Positions 39,198 to 47,644 of a stretch of DNA of 64,000 bases are shown piece by piece (position 1 is the first letter of the stretch; every line of letters begins with the position of its first letter). The position numbers and the translations under genes are program-made. A model generated the notes under the pieces. It was not told where the DNA came from and ran no database searches. It was given only the letters and a program-made list of their open reading frames with translations. The DNA is from Anaeromyxobacter dehalogenans 2CP-C (GTDB lineage: Bacteria > Myxococcota > Myxococcia > Myxococcales > Anaeromyxobacteraceae): contig NC_007760.1 in NCBI RefSeq assembly GCF_000013385.1, positions 2,481,001 through 2,545,000 of the forward strand, in the 5' to 3' direction.

Positions 39198-39644
39198 TCA
39201 CGGGCCGGCGGCGGGCTCCGCCCCGGCGGTCCCGGCCCGGCGCGCCTCGCGGCGCGCCGGGGCCGGCGCGGCCAGCGCCAGCAGGAGCGCGGCGGCGGAC
39301 GCGGAGAACACCGAGTAGTCGAGCGGCGACTTCGGGCCGAACGAGACGCCCATGGCGGCGCCGAACACCGCCAGCAGGCCGGCGCTGGCGAGCGCCACCC
39401 AGCGCAGCCGCACGCCGGCGAGGAGCGCGAGGCCGAGCGTGGTCTCGGCCACGGTCGCGGCGCGCGCCAGGAACGGCGCCAGCGACGCGGGCAGGAACGC
39501 GTTCACCTCGGCGGTGTAGCGCACGAACGCGTCGAAGTCGTTGTGCCCCCAGAGCCCGAGCCGGCTGCCGACCGCCGACAGGAACGCCGCCGCCAGCGCC
39601 AGGCGCGCGTACAGGACGGCCCAGCGGAGCGCGCCGCCGCTCAC
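39198..39644 (-). CDS. DoxX-like membrane protein
   Basis: A 148-residue inner-membrane protein with about four hydrophobic segments. The pattern WAVLYARLALAAAFLSAVGSRLGLWG followed by LARAATVAETTLGLALLAGVRLRWVALASAGLLAVF is typical of the DoxX/MauE superfamily. The GTG at 39644 overlaps the stop of the upstream cupin (GTGA), so the two are translationally coupled. The C-terminal 25 residues are Ala/Arg-rich. Biochemical role is unknown; relatives sit in thiol/redox-stress systems. Confidence 0.85.
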   Translation of the reverse strand: MSGGALRWAVLYARLALAAAFLSAVGSRLGLWGHNDFDAFVRYTAEVNAFLPASLAPFLARAATVAETTLGLALLAGVRLRWVALASAGLLAVFGAAMGVSFGPKSPLDYSVFSASAAALLLALAAPAPARREARRAGTAGAEPAAGP

Positions 39645-40072
39645 CGCGCCGCCCCGTGCCGCGCGAGCACGCCGCGGTAGAAGGCCGCGATGCCGGCGGT
39701 GGTGCTCCGCTCGGCCACCCCGCCCTGCGGGTCGAGCGTCTCCATCGCGCCGCGCACGGTCACGAACACCACCACCGGCTCGTCGCCCACCGCCATCCAG
39801 CTGTCCTCGTTCCCGGCCGGCTCGTGCACGTAGCCCCCCGGGCCGACGATCTCGCCGGTGTCGAGCAGCTTCCGGTGGCCGGCGAGGTTGAGCGCGTGCA
39901 CCTCGCCCTCGTGGCGGTGCCGCGGGACGAGGGTGCCGGGCTCGAGGCGGAGCAGCAGCGCCCGCGTGTCGCCGTCCGCGGCGCCGTGGAGGAGCTTCAG
40001 GGAGAAGCCGGGCGACACCTCGGCCCAGGGCAGGTGATCGGTTCCATCCGGGTGGTTCGGTTCGTGGGTCAT
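39641..40072 (-). CDS. Cupin protein (ChrR/dioxygenase-like)
   Basis: A 143-residue cupin. The metal motif is GTLVPRHRHEGEVHALNLAGHRKLL, with HxH and a Glu. The C-terminal cupin motif is GGYVHEPAGNEDSWMAVGDEPVVVFVTVRGAM. It resembles the 2,4'-dihydroxyacetophenone dioxygenase-like/ChrR-type cupins. ATG at 40072. It overlaps a DoxX gene by 4 nt and diverges from a MocR-type regulator across 56 bp, which suggests the regulator controls the cupin-DoxX pair. Confidence 0.88.
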   Translation of the reverse strand: MTHEPNHPDGTDHLPWAEVSPGFSLKLLHGAADGDTRALLLRLEPGTLVPRHRHEGEVHALNLAGHRKLLDTGEIVGPGGYVHEPAGNEDSWMAVGDEPVVVFVTVRGAMETLDPQGGVAERSTTAGIAAFYRGVLARHGAAR

Positions 40073-40128
40073 GCCACCCGGATAGCGGCCGGAGTGGCTC
40101 CCTCACAGGTCCACCCTGGCGAAATTCG

Positions 40129-41595
40129 ATGGATCCATTAACGTCCCCGACCGTGGACCTGCACGTCTCGCTGGACCGCCGCGGCCGGCTCGCCGCCGAC
40201 GCCTACCGCCAGCTCCGGGAGGCCATCCTGGACGGCCGCCTGCGCGCCGGCGAGCGGCTCCCCGCCACCCGCGAGCTGGCCCGCCGCCTCGACGTCTCGC
40301 GCAACACCGTGCTGCACGCCTACCAGCGGCTCGCGGCGGAGGGGTTCCTCAAAGGCCGGGCCGGCGCGGGCACGTACGTGGCCGAGGGCGTCCGCGCCGA
40401 CGCCCGCGGCCGCCGCGCGCCCGCCGGCGCGGCGCTGCGACCGAGGCCGTCGTGGCGGTCGCTGCCCGCGCCGCCGGCCCCGCCCGCTGCGCTGCCCTAC
40501 GACTTCCAGGTCGGCGCGCCGGACCCGGCGCTCTTCCCGTGGGACGCCTGGCGCTGGCGGGTGTCGCGCCAGCTCCGCGGCCGGCGCGCGCGCGCGGGCT
40601 ACCCGCCGCCGGAGGGCGATCCGGGCGCGCGCGCGGCGATGGCGCGCCACCTGGGCGTGGCCCGCTCGGTGCGCGCCGGCGCGGACGACGTGATCCTCAC
40701 CTCGGGCGCGCAGCAGGCGCTCGATCTGGTCGGCCGGGTGCTGCTCGCGCCGGGCGATCGCGTGGCGGTGGAGGACCCGGGCTATCCGCCGGCCCGCGCC
40801 GCGTTCGAGGCGCTCGGCGCGCGCGCGGTGCCGGTGCCGGTGGACGCGGAGGGGCTGGTGGTGGACGCGCTCCCCGCCGACGTGCGGCTCGTCCACGTCA
40901 CGCCGTCGCACCAGTTCCCGCTGGGCATGCCCATGTCGCTGCGCCGCCGCCAGGCGCTGCTCGCCTGGAGCGAGCGGACCGGCGCGGCGATCGTCGAGGA
41001 CGACTACGACAGCGAGTTCCGCTTCGACGGCCGGCCGCTCGAGCCGCTGCAGGCGCTGGATCGGCAGGGGCGCGTCGTCTACGTGGGCTCGCTGTCGAAG
41101 GTGCTGCTCCCGACGCTGCGGCTCGGGCTCCTGGTCGCGCCCGCCTCGCTCGTCCCCGCGCTGCGCGCCGCCAAGGCGCTCTCCGACTCCCACGGGCCGC
41201 TCGAGCTGCAGCGCGCGCTCGCGGAGCTGGTGGACGACGGGCTGCTCGCGCGCCACGTCCGCCGCGTGCTGCGCGTCTATCGGGAGCGCCGCGACCGGCT
41301 CGCCGCCGCGGTGGCGCGTCACCTCGGCGACCGGGTGATCGCGCTCCCCGCCTCCGCCGGCCTGCACCGGAGCTTCCACCTCGCCGGCGGGTGCGCGGAC
41401 GAGGCGGAGGTGGTCCGGCGCGCGCAGGCGCTGGGCGTGGCCGTCCAGCCGCTCGCGCCGTATCACGCGCGGCCCGGCCGGCCCGGGTTCGCGCTCGGCT
41501 ACGGGGTCATCCCCGCCGACCGGATCGACGAGGGCATCCGCCGGCTGGCGGCGGCGCTGGAGCCGCCGCCCGCCGTGCGCCGCCCTCGGCGCTGA
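40129..41595 (+). CDS. MocR/PdxR-type regulator (GntR HTH fused to aminotransferase domain)
   Basis: A 488-residue fusion. The GntR winged helix (residues about 15-85) includes YRQLREAILDGRLRAGERLPATRELARRLDVSRNTVLHAYQRL. The fold-type I aminotransferase domain (about 120-480) has the PLP lysine in YVGSLSKVLLPTLRLGLLV, the DDYDSEFRF aspartate, and GAQQALDLVGRVLLAPGDRVAVEDPGYP. MocR proteins use PLP or PLP-adducts as effector. The ATG at 40129 lies inside a perfect 10-bp palindrome (ATGGATCCAT, 40129-40138). The 56-bp gap to the divergent cupin gene is probably its operator region. Confidence 0.92.
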   Translation: MDPLTSPTVDLHVSLDRRGRLAADAYRQLREAILDGRLRAGERLPATRELARRLDVSRNTVLHAYQRLAAEGFLKGRAGAGTYVAEGVRADARGRRAPAGAALRPRPSWRSLPAPPAPPAALPYDFQVGAPDPALFPWDAWRWRVSRQLRGRRARAGYPPPEGDPGARAAMARHLGVARSVRAGADDVILTSGAQQALDLVGRVLLAPGDRVAVEDPGYPPARAAFEALGARAVPVPVDAEGLVVDALPADVRLVHVTPSHQFPLGMPMSLRRRQALLAWSERTGAAIVEDDYDSEFRFDGRPLEPLQALDRQGRVVYVGSLSKVLLPTLRLGLLVAPASLVPALRAAKALSDSHGPLELQRALAELVDDGLLARHVRRVLRVYRERRDRLAAAVARHLGDRVIALPASAGLHRSFHLAGGCADEAEVVRRAQALGVAVQPLAPYHARPGRPGFALGYGVIPADRIDEGIRRLAAALEPPPAVRRPRR

Positions 41596-41604
41596 CGGGG
41601 CGCG

Positions 41605-42555
41605 CTACCCGCGCTCCGGCCCGCCGCGGTCGTGCCCGCGGCCGCCGCGATCGCCGCCGCGCTCGGGACCGCGGTCGCCGCCGCGGTCGCCGCCGCGCTG
41701 CGGCGCGGGGCCGGCGTCGCGCCCGGGCCCGCCGCGGTCGTACTGCGGGGCCGCGGCGCCGCCGCGCTCCTGCGGGCGACCGCCCTGGCCGCCGCGATCC
41801 TGCCAGCCGCCGCGGTCCTGCCGCTGCTCCGGCTGCTGCCGCTGCCACCCGTCGCCACGGCCACCTGGACCGCCGGGGCCGCGCGCGGGCTGCGGCTCGC
41901 CGCGGCTCCAGCCCTGCGAGTCGTGGGGCCGCGCGGCGGGGCCGCCGCGGTAGCCCGGGCCAGGACCCGGGTCGTGGCGCCGGGAGAAGTCCTCGCGCGG
42001 GCGATACCCGTAGCTCGTGCTCCGGATCGAGCGCTGCTGCTCGACCGCGCGCGGGTAGCGGTCGCCGGCGTAGCCGCGCTGGTACCTCGGCAGCGGGGCC
42101 GGGCGCGGCACGGCGCGGCGATCCCACCGGTCCCAGCCGGCGCGGCGGTGCTCCCAGTCGTGGCCGTAGTGGTGGCCCCAGCGCGGCGGCGCGGCGGCGC
42201 GCCAGCCGCGGAAGTACGGCGGGGGCGCGCGGTAGTAGCGCACCGGGACGCGGAGCACGTACGCGGGCACGTAGTACGGGTCCACCGCGTCCCACGGGCC
42301 GTCGTACCAGCTGCTCGCGTACCAGGTGTCGTTCGCGTAGACCCAGTACAGGCCGTCGTAGAAGAAGTAGTTCGCCGGGAGGCGCGGGGCGTAATAGACC
42401 GGGTAGCCCGGCACCGCGACGAGCTCCGGGTACGCCGGCACGTTGATGCCGATGGAGACGCCCGGCGCCGTGATCCCGATCCCCACGCTGATCTGGGCGC
42501 GGGCGGGGGCCAGCGGGGCGAGCAGCAGCGCGAACGCGACGGGCAACCAGCGCAT
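41605..42555 (-). CDS. Secreted tyrosine-rich protein with RGG-type disordered tail
   Basis: A 316-residue exported protein. A signal peptide (WLPVAFALLLAPLAPARAQ) precedes a segment with ISVGIGITAPGVSIGINVPAYPELVAVPGYPVYYAP and the repeated FYDGLYWVYANDTWYASSWYDGPW, typical of YXWV-type exported proteins of gram-negatives. From about residue 130 the protein is Arg/Gly/Asp/Gln-rich, ending in repeated DRGG units. ATG at 42555 has AGGAGG upstream, and longer in-frame ATGs were rejected. Function unknown; the tail suggests polyanion binding. It lies downstream of the efflux cluster but is separated by a hairpin and its own Shine-Dalgarno. Confidence 0.85.
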   Translation of the reverse strand: MRWLPVAFALLLAPLAPARAQISVGIGITAPGVSIGINVPAYPELVAVPGYPVYYAPRLPANYFFYDGLYWVYANDTWYASSWYDGPWDAVDPYYVPAYVLRVPVRYYRAPPPYFRGWRAAAPPRWGHHYGHDWEHRRAGWDRWDRRAVPRPAPLPRYQRGYAGDRYPRAVEQQRSIRSTSYGYRPREDFSRRHDPGPGPGYRGGPAARPHDSQGWSRGEPQPARGPGGPGGRGDGWQRQQPEQRQDRGGWQDRGGQGGRPQERGGAAAPQYDRGGPGRDAGPAPQRGGDRGGDRGPERGGDRGGRGHDRGGPERG

Positions 42556-42667
42556 CTCGACCTCCTGTCGGAGCCGCGGCCCTCCAGCGGGCCGGGCGAG
42601 CACCGATGGAGGGACGAACCGGCGAACCCGGGGATTCATGCCCCGCCGCGCGATCCCCGAGTTTCCG

Positions 42668-42694
42668 CCGGCGCCGGCCCCACACCGGCGCCGG
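42668..42694 (-). terminator. Hairpin downstream of efflux operon
   Basis: Two copies of the self-complementary CCGGCGCCGG (42668-42677 and 42685-42694), separated by CCCCACA, can form a 10-bp stem. The stem lies 28 nt after the stop of the last gene of the efflux operon. No T-tract is present, so terminator status is uncertain. Confidence 0.38.
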
Positions 42695-42721
42695 GCGGCG
42701 CCGATGTGGTCCGGTCCGGCG

Positions 42722-43297
42722 TCAGGCGCCGCCCTCCTGCGCGCCCTTGCCGCGCGCGGCGGCGAGCGGCCCCGCCGCCCACGCCAGCCCGAGGGCCATC
42801 GAGGCCACGAGGAGGATGGCCGCGGCCGGCCCGCCGGTCGGCTTCATCGCCATGAGCGCGAGCACGCCCACGCCGAGCGCGGCGCGGAGGCGGAGCGAGG
42901 CGTCGAGCACGGGGCTCGAGAGCCGCGCGCGCAGCTCCGGCGTCAGCGCCGGCCCGCGCTCCTGCTGCACCGCCGGGCCGACCCGCTTCAGCCACCGCCC
43001 GGTCACGCCGCCGCCGAGCGCGCCCATCAGCACCATGCCGGCGAAGCCGCTCGCGATCCAGGGCGCGTGCCCCCAGACCGACACCGTCATCCAGATGCCG
43101 GACGCGAGGATGGCGAGCATGGCGAGCCCGCCGAGGCGCCCGGGCAGCGCGAGCTGCCCGACCCAGCTCCGCGCCTCGTCCGGCGTGGCGGCGCGCCGGA
43201 GCCGCGCGAGCGCCACCGCCTCGATCCCGCCCGCCACGCCGAGCGTCACCGCGCCGGCGACGTGGGCGAACACCGCGATCGGATAGACCCCGTCCAT
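42722..43297 (-). CDS. DUF2269-like integral membrane protein
   Basis: A 191-residue protein with about four or five hydrophobic segments: YPIAVFAHVAGAVTLGVAGGIEAV, LGGLAMLAILASGIWMTV, WIASGFAGMVLMGALGGG and ILLVASMALGLAWAAG. His12 in the first helix and the layout recall DUF2269 and related small heme- or copper-associated membrane proteins; the match is tentative. It starts 19 nt after the RND pump stop, so it is probably the last gene of the efflux operon. Function in the pump complex is unknown. Confidence 0.75.
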   Translation of the reverse strand: MDGVYPIAVFAHVAGAVTLGVAGGIEAVALARLRRAATPDEARSWVGQLALPGRLGGLAMLAILASGIWMTVSVWGHAPWIASGFAGMVLMGALGGGVTGRWLKRVGPAVQQERGPALTPELRARLSSPVLDASLRLRAALGVGVLALMAMKPTGGPAAAILLVASMALGLAWAAGPLAAARGKGAQEGGA

Positions 43298-43316
43298 GTT
43301 GGTCTCCTTCCGCCCC

Positions 43317-46300
43317 TCAGGGCTCGGTGCCCGAGGGGAGCTGCGGGTGGAGCGGCACGTTCACCGCCGGCTCGAGCACCGCCGGGCGCGCCGCGAGCGC
43401 CTCCTTCCGGTGGTCGCGCGCGATCAGCACGTAGATCGACGGGAGGAAGAGCAGCGTGAACGCGGTGCCCACCGTCATCCCGGCCACCAGCACCAGGCCG
43501 ATGCTGTTGCGGGCCTCGGCGCCCGGGCCGGTCACGTAGGTGAGCGGCAGGTGCCCGAAGACGGTCGCGAAGGTGGTCATGAGGATGGGCCGCAGGCGCG
43601 TGACCGCCGCCTGCCGCACCGCCTCCACCTTGGACAGCCCCTGCTCCTGGAGCTTGTTCGCGAACTCGACGATGAGGATGCCGTTCTTCGCGACCAGGCC
43701 CACCAGCGTCACCAGGCCCACCTGCGAGTAGACGTTGAGCGTGGTGGTCCAGCCGTCGGTGAAGAACGGCATCTGCGGGTTGGGCATCTTCAGGAACACC
43801 AGCGCGAGCGCGCCGAACATGCCGAGCGGCACCGAGCCGGCCAGGATCACGAGCGGGTCCCGGAAGCTGTTGAACTGGGCGGCGAGCACCAGGAAGATGA
43901 GCACGATGGCCAGCAGGAACGCCGGGAGGAACTTGTTCCCCTCGGTGCGGAGCTGGCGCGACTCGCCGGTGTAGTCGATGACGTACCCGGCCGGCAGGAT
44001 CTTCCCCGCCTCGTCCTCCAGGTACGACAGCGCCTCGTCGAGCGGGCGGATGGCGACGCCGCTCAGCTTCACCGCGTTGAGCTGCTGGAAGCGGTTGAGC
44101 GAGCGCGGCGTCACCTGGTCGCGGATCCGGGCGATGGAGGCGAGCGGGATGAGGCGCCCGTCCGGCCCGGTCACGTGGATGTCCTCGAGCTGCTCGGGGT
44201 TGAGCCGCTCGGTGCGCAGCAGCTGGGGGATCACCTTGTAGCTGCGGCCGCCCACGTTGAAGCGGTTCACGTAGTTCCCGCCCACCGCCGAGCCGAGATC
44301 CTGGCCGACGGTGCGCAGGTCGAGGCCGAGCTCGGCCACCTTCTCGCGGTCGATCTCGATCTCCGAGGACGGCTGGTCGATCTTGACGTCGATGAGCGGC
44401 GGGAACGCGAAGATGCCGCTCTTGGCCGCCTTCTCCTGGAGCTGCTGCGCGAACCCGAGGATCTCCTGGGTCTCCGCGGTGGAGGCGAGGACGATCTCCA
44501 CCGGGAAGTTGCCGCCGCCGGGCAGGGCCGGGGGCAGGATCGCGAACGTCTGGATGCCGGGGATGACCGCGAGGCGCCCCTGCACCTCGTGCAGCACCTC
44601 CGCCGCGGTGCGATCGCGCTCGGTCCAGGGCTTCAGGCCGACGCCCCAGAAGCCGCCGGTCGGCTGGGTGATCTGGAACGTGAACCCGGCCTCCGGCATC
44701 TCCATGAGCGAGCGGTTCACCGCCTTGGTGTTCGGCACGAGCTGCTCGAGCGTGGAGTTGGACGGCGTGTTCACGATCCCCATCACCACGCCCTGGTCCT
44801 CGGTGGGCGCGAGCTCGCGGGGCGCCATGGCGAACATGGCCCCGACCAGCACGATGATGGCGACCCACGCCGCGTAGATGGCGCCGCGCGCCTGGAGCGA
44901 CTTCTCCAGGTGGCGCGCGTAGACGTCGCGCACCCGCTCGAAGCCGCGCTCCAGCAGGCGGGCCAGGCCCTTCGCCTCCCCGCCCTCGCGGAGCAGGTGC
45001 GCGGACATCATGGGCGAGAGCGTGAGCGCGACCACGCCGGAGATGGTCACCGCGCCGGCGAGCGTGAGCGCGAACTCGCGGAACAGCGAGCCGGTCAGGC
45101 CGCCCTGGAACGCGATGGGCGTGTAGACCGCCGCGAGCGTGATGGTCATGGCGATCACCGGGCCGACCAGCTCCCGGACGCCGGCGAGCGCCGCCTCCAT
45201 CCGCGTCTTCCCCTCGCGCAGGTGGCGCTCCACGTTCTCGACCACCACGATGGCGTCGTCCACCACCAGACCGACCGAGAGCACGATGGCGAGCAGCGTG
45301 AGCAGGTTCAGGGTGAACCCGAACGCCTGCATCAGGAACACCGCGCCGATGAGCGACACCGGGATGGCCACCACCGGCACCAGCACCGACCGGAGCGAGC
45401 CGAGGAACAGGAAGATGACGATCACCACGATGACCAGCGTCTCGGCCAGCGTGTGCTCGACGTCCTTGATGGCGTCCTGGATGTAGGCGGTCGCGTCGTA
45501 CGCCACCACCGCCTTGATCTGCTCGGGGATCTGCGTCTGCATCGCGCCCATCTCGGTGCGCACGCGCTTGATCACGTCGAGCGAGTTGGCGTCGGGCAGC
45601 GCCCAGATGCCGACGAACACCGCGGTCTCCCCGGTGAAGTTCACCTCGGCGTCGTAGTCCTCCGCCCCCAGCGCCACGTCGGCCACGTCGCCCAGGCGGA
45701 CGGTGGCCCCGTCGTGCTCGCGCACGACCAGCTGCTGGAACTCGCGCACCGAGCGGAGGTCGGTGTTGGCGGTGAGGTTCACCTGGACCAGCGAGCCCTT
45801 CGTCTGCCCGACCGCGGCCTGGTAGTTGTTGCGGGCGAGCGCCTCGCGCACCTGCGCCGGGCTGACGTTGAGCGCGGCCATCCGGTCCGGCCGCAGCCAG
45901 ACGCGCATCGCGAAGGTGCGGGCGCCCAGGATGTCGGCCCGCTGCACGCCCTCGATCGACGAGAGGCGCGGCTGGACGACGCGGACCAGGTAGTCGGTGA
46001 TCTCGTTCTGCTTCAGGAACTTGGACGAGAAGCTCAGGTACGCCGAGGCGAACTGGCTGTCGGCGGTTTCGATGCCGACCACCGGGACCTCCGCCTCGGG
46101 CGGCAGGTCGCCGCGCACCTGGTCGATCTTGGAGCCGATCTCGGCCAGGGCGCGGTTCGAGTCGTAGTTGAGCCGCAGGCGCGCCCGGATGATCGAGACG
46201 TTCTGCTTGCTCTCGGACTCCAGGTAGTCGATGCCGTCCGCGGAGGCGATGACGCGCTCGAGCGGCGTGGTGATGAACCCGCGCACCAGCTCGGCGTTCG

Positions 46301-46460
46301 CGCCCACGTAGGTGGTGGTGACGGTGATCTGCGCGTTCTCGCTGCGCGGGTACTGCCGCACGTTCAGCGTGCGGATGGCCTGCAGGCCCGCGATGACGAT
46401 GACGAGGTTGACGACGACCGCGATGACCGGGCGCCGGACGAACAGGTCGGTGAGCTTCAT
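43317..46460 (-). CDS. RND multidrug efflux transporter, inner-membrane subunit (HAE1 family)
   Basis: A 1047-residue proton-driven efflux pump. Twelve transmembrane helices and two large periplasmic loops are expected. MKLTDLFVRRPVIAVVVNLVIVIAGL is the canonical start. The proton-relay aspartates are in SVGLVVDDAIVVVENVERHLREGKTRMEAAL, with the lysine partner in the second repeat at LVGLVAKNGILIVEFANKLQ. FALTLAGAVTISGVVALTLSPMM is also family-typical. It pairs with the membrane fusion protein (1 nt between genes) and the TolC-like channel upstream. Substrates are unknown. Hydrophobe/amphiphile type (MexF/AcrB-like) is favoured over metal-exporting CzcA. Confidence 0.95.
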   Translation of the reverse strand: MKLTDLFVRRPVIAVVVNLVIVIAGLQAIRTLNVRQYPRSENAQITVTTTYVGANAELVRGFITTPLERVIASADGIDYLESESKQNVSIIRARLRLNYDSNRALAEIGSKIDQVRGDLPPEAEVPVVGIETADSQFASAYLSFSSKFLKQNEITDYLVRVVQPRLSSIEGVQRADILGARTFAMRVWLRPDRMAALNVSPAQVREALARNNYQAAVGQTKGSLVQVNLTANTDLRSVREFQQLVVREHDGATVRLGDVADVALGAEDYDAEVNFTGETAVFVGIWALPDANSLDVIKRVRTEMGAMQTQIPEQIKAVVAYDATAYIQDAIKDVEHTLAETLVIVVIVIFLFLGSLRSVLVPVVAIPVSLIGAVFLMQAFGFTLNLLTLLAIVLSVGLVVDDAIVVVENVERHLREGKTRMEAALAGVRELVGPVIAMTITLAAVYTPIAFQGGLTGSLFREFALTLAGAVTISGVVALTLSPMMSAHLLREGGEAKGLARLLERGFERVRDVYARHLEKSLQARGAIYAAWVAIIVLVGAMFAMAPRELAPTEDQGVVMGIVNTPSNSTLEQLVPNTKAVNRSLMEMPEAGFTFQITQPTGGFWGVGLKPWTERDRTAAEVLHEVQGRLAVIPGIQTFAILPPALPGGGNFPVEIVLASTAETQEILGFAQQLQEKAAKSGIFAFPPLIDVKIDQPSSEIEIDREKVAELGLDLRTVGQDLGSAVGGNYVNRFNVGGRSYKVIPQLLRTERLNPEQLEDIHVTGPDGRLIPLASIARIRDQVTPRSLNRFQQLNAVKLSGVAIRPLDEALSYLEDEAGKILPAGYVIDYTGESRQLRTEGNKFLPAFLLAIVLIFLVLAAQFNSFRDPLVILAGSVPLGMFGALALVFLKMPNPQMPFFTDGWTTTLNVYSQVGLVTLVGLVAKNGILIVEFANKLQEQGLSKVEAVRQAAVTRLRPILMTTFATVFGHLPLTYVTGPGAEARNSIGLVLVAGMTVGTAFTLLFLPSIYVLIARDHRKEALAARPAVLEPAVNVPLHPQLPSGTEP

Positions 46461-46461
46461 C

Positions 46462-47595
46462 TCAGTTCTCCGTCGGCTTCGGCGCGAGCTGCGCGCGCGG
46501 CGCCAGCGAGTCGTTCACCGCCACGGCGGCGCCGTTCCGCAGCTTGAACACGCCGCTGCTGACCACGGTCTCGCCGCCCTTCAGCCCGTCCAGCACGGCC
46601 ACCAGGTCGCCGCGGCGCTCCCCGGTGCGGACGAACTGCTGGCGGGCCACCAGCGAGGGCTTCCCGTTGGCGTCCTTCTTCTGCTCGATCACGTAGACCG
46701 AGTCGCCGTAGGGGGCGAACATCACCGCGGTCGCGGGGATGGCGAGGACCTTGTGCTTCTCGGCCGACAGCACCGCCACGTTCACGAACATGCCGGGGCG
46801 GAGCCGCCCGTCCTTGTTCGGGAAGGTGGCGCGCACCCGCACGTTGCGGGTGACCGGATCCACCTCGGGGTTCACCGTGGTGATCTCGCCGGTCCAGTCG
46901 GCGCGCGGGAACGTGTCCGTCCGCAGCCGCACCTTCTGCCCCGCCGCGAGGTCCACCAGCGCCTGCTGCGGCAGCCAGAAGTCCGCGTGGATGGGCGTCA
47001 CCGACTGCAGCGAGGCGATGGGGCTGCCCGGCGACACCACCTGGCCGAGCTCCACCTGCCGGATCGAGATCCGCCCGTCGAACGGCGCGCGGACGGTCTT
47101 CTTGGCGATGATCGCCTGGAGGTTGCGCACGGCCGCGTCGGCCTGCTTCGCCTTCGCCTCGGCCGCGTCGAGGTCGGCCTGCGCGTTCGCCTCGCCCTGC
47201 CGCAGCCGCTGCGCGCGCTCCAGGTTGACCTTCGCCAGGGCGGCGTCGGCGGTGGCGGCGGCGAGCTGCGCCTCCTCGGCGGAGGTGTCGAACCGGACCA
47301 GCAGCTGGCCGCGGCGCACGTTGCTGCCGGACTCGAACGCGATCTGCCGCACCGTGCCGGGCAGCTCGGCCGCGAGCGTCACGCCCTGCACCGCCACCAG
47401 CGAGCCGACCGCCGCCCGGGTGGCCTCCCACTCGGCCGCCTCGACCTTCGCCGAGGTGATCGACTCCGGCGGCGGCACGAACGCCTCGCCGGCCCGCACC
47501 ATGGTGACGATCTGCCCGGCCTTCACCCCGACCAGGACGGCGAGCACCACCACCAGGCCCACCACGAACACTGCCCACTGCTTCTTGCTCTTCAT
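46462..47595 (-). CDS. RND efflux periplasmic adaptor (membrane fusion protein)
   Basis: A 377-residue adaptor with an N-terminal membrane anchor (AVFVVGLVVVLAVLVGV, residues 8-24). The lipoyl-like half-motifs are LPGTVRQIAFESGSNVRRGQLLVRFDTS and APFDGRISIRQVELGQVVSPGSPIASL, separated by an alpha-helical hairpin (about 110-165) rich in Ala, Gln and Lys. The beta-barrel region follows, with PEVDPVTRNVRVRATFPNKDGRLRPGMFVNVAV. It links the RND pump to the outer-membrane channel. ATG at 47595. The gene ends 1 nt before the pump start codon. Confidence 0.95.
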   Translation of the reverse strand: MKSKKQWAVFVVGLVVVLAVLVGVKAGQIVTMVRAGEAFVPPPESITSAKVEAAEWEATRAAVGSLVAVQGVTLAAELPGTVRQIAFESGSNVRRGQLLVRFDTSAEEAQLAAATADAALAKVNLERAQRLRQGEANAQADLDAAEAKAKQADAAVRNLQAIIAKKTVRAPFDGRISIRQVELGQVVSPGSPIASLQSVTPIHADFWLPQQALVDLAAGQKVRLRTDTFPRADWTGEITTVNPEVDPVTRNVRVRATFPNKDGRLRPGMFVNVAVLSAEKHKVLAIPATAVMFAPYGDSVYVIEQKKDANGKPSLVARQQFVRTGERRGDLVAVLDGLKGGETVVSSGVFKLRNGAAVAVNDSLAPRAQLAPKPTEN

Positions 47596-47644
47596 GTGCG
47601 CTCCTGCTGGAAGACGTGTTTGAAGGCTCCGGCGTGACGTCCGG

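Noticed and set aside
43296-46547. 1083-residue plus-strand frame across the RND pump gene
   Set aside because: Shadow of a clearly coding minus-strand RND transporter.
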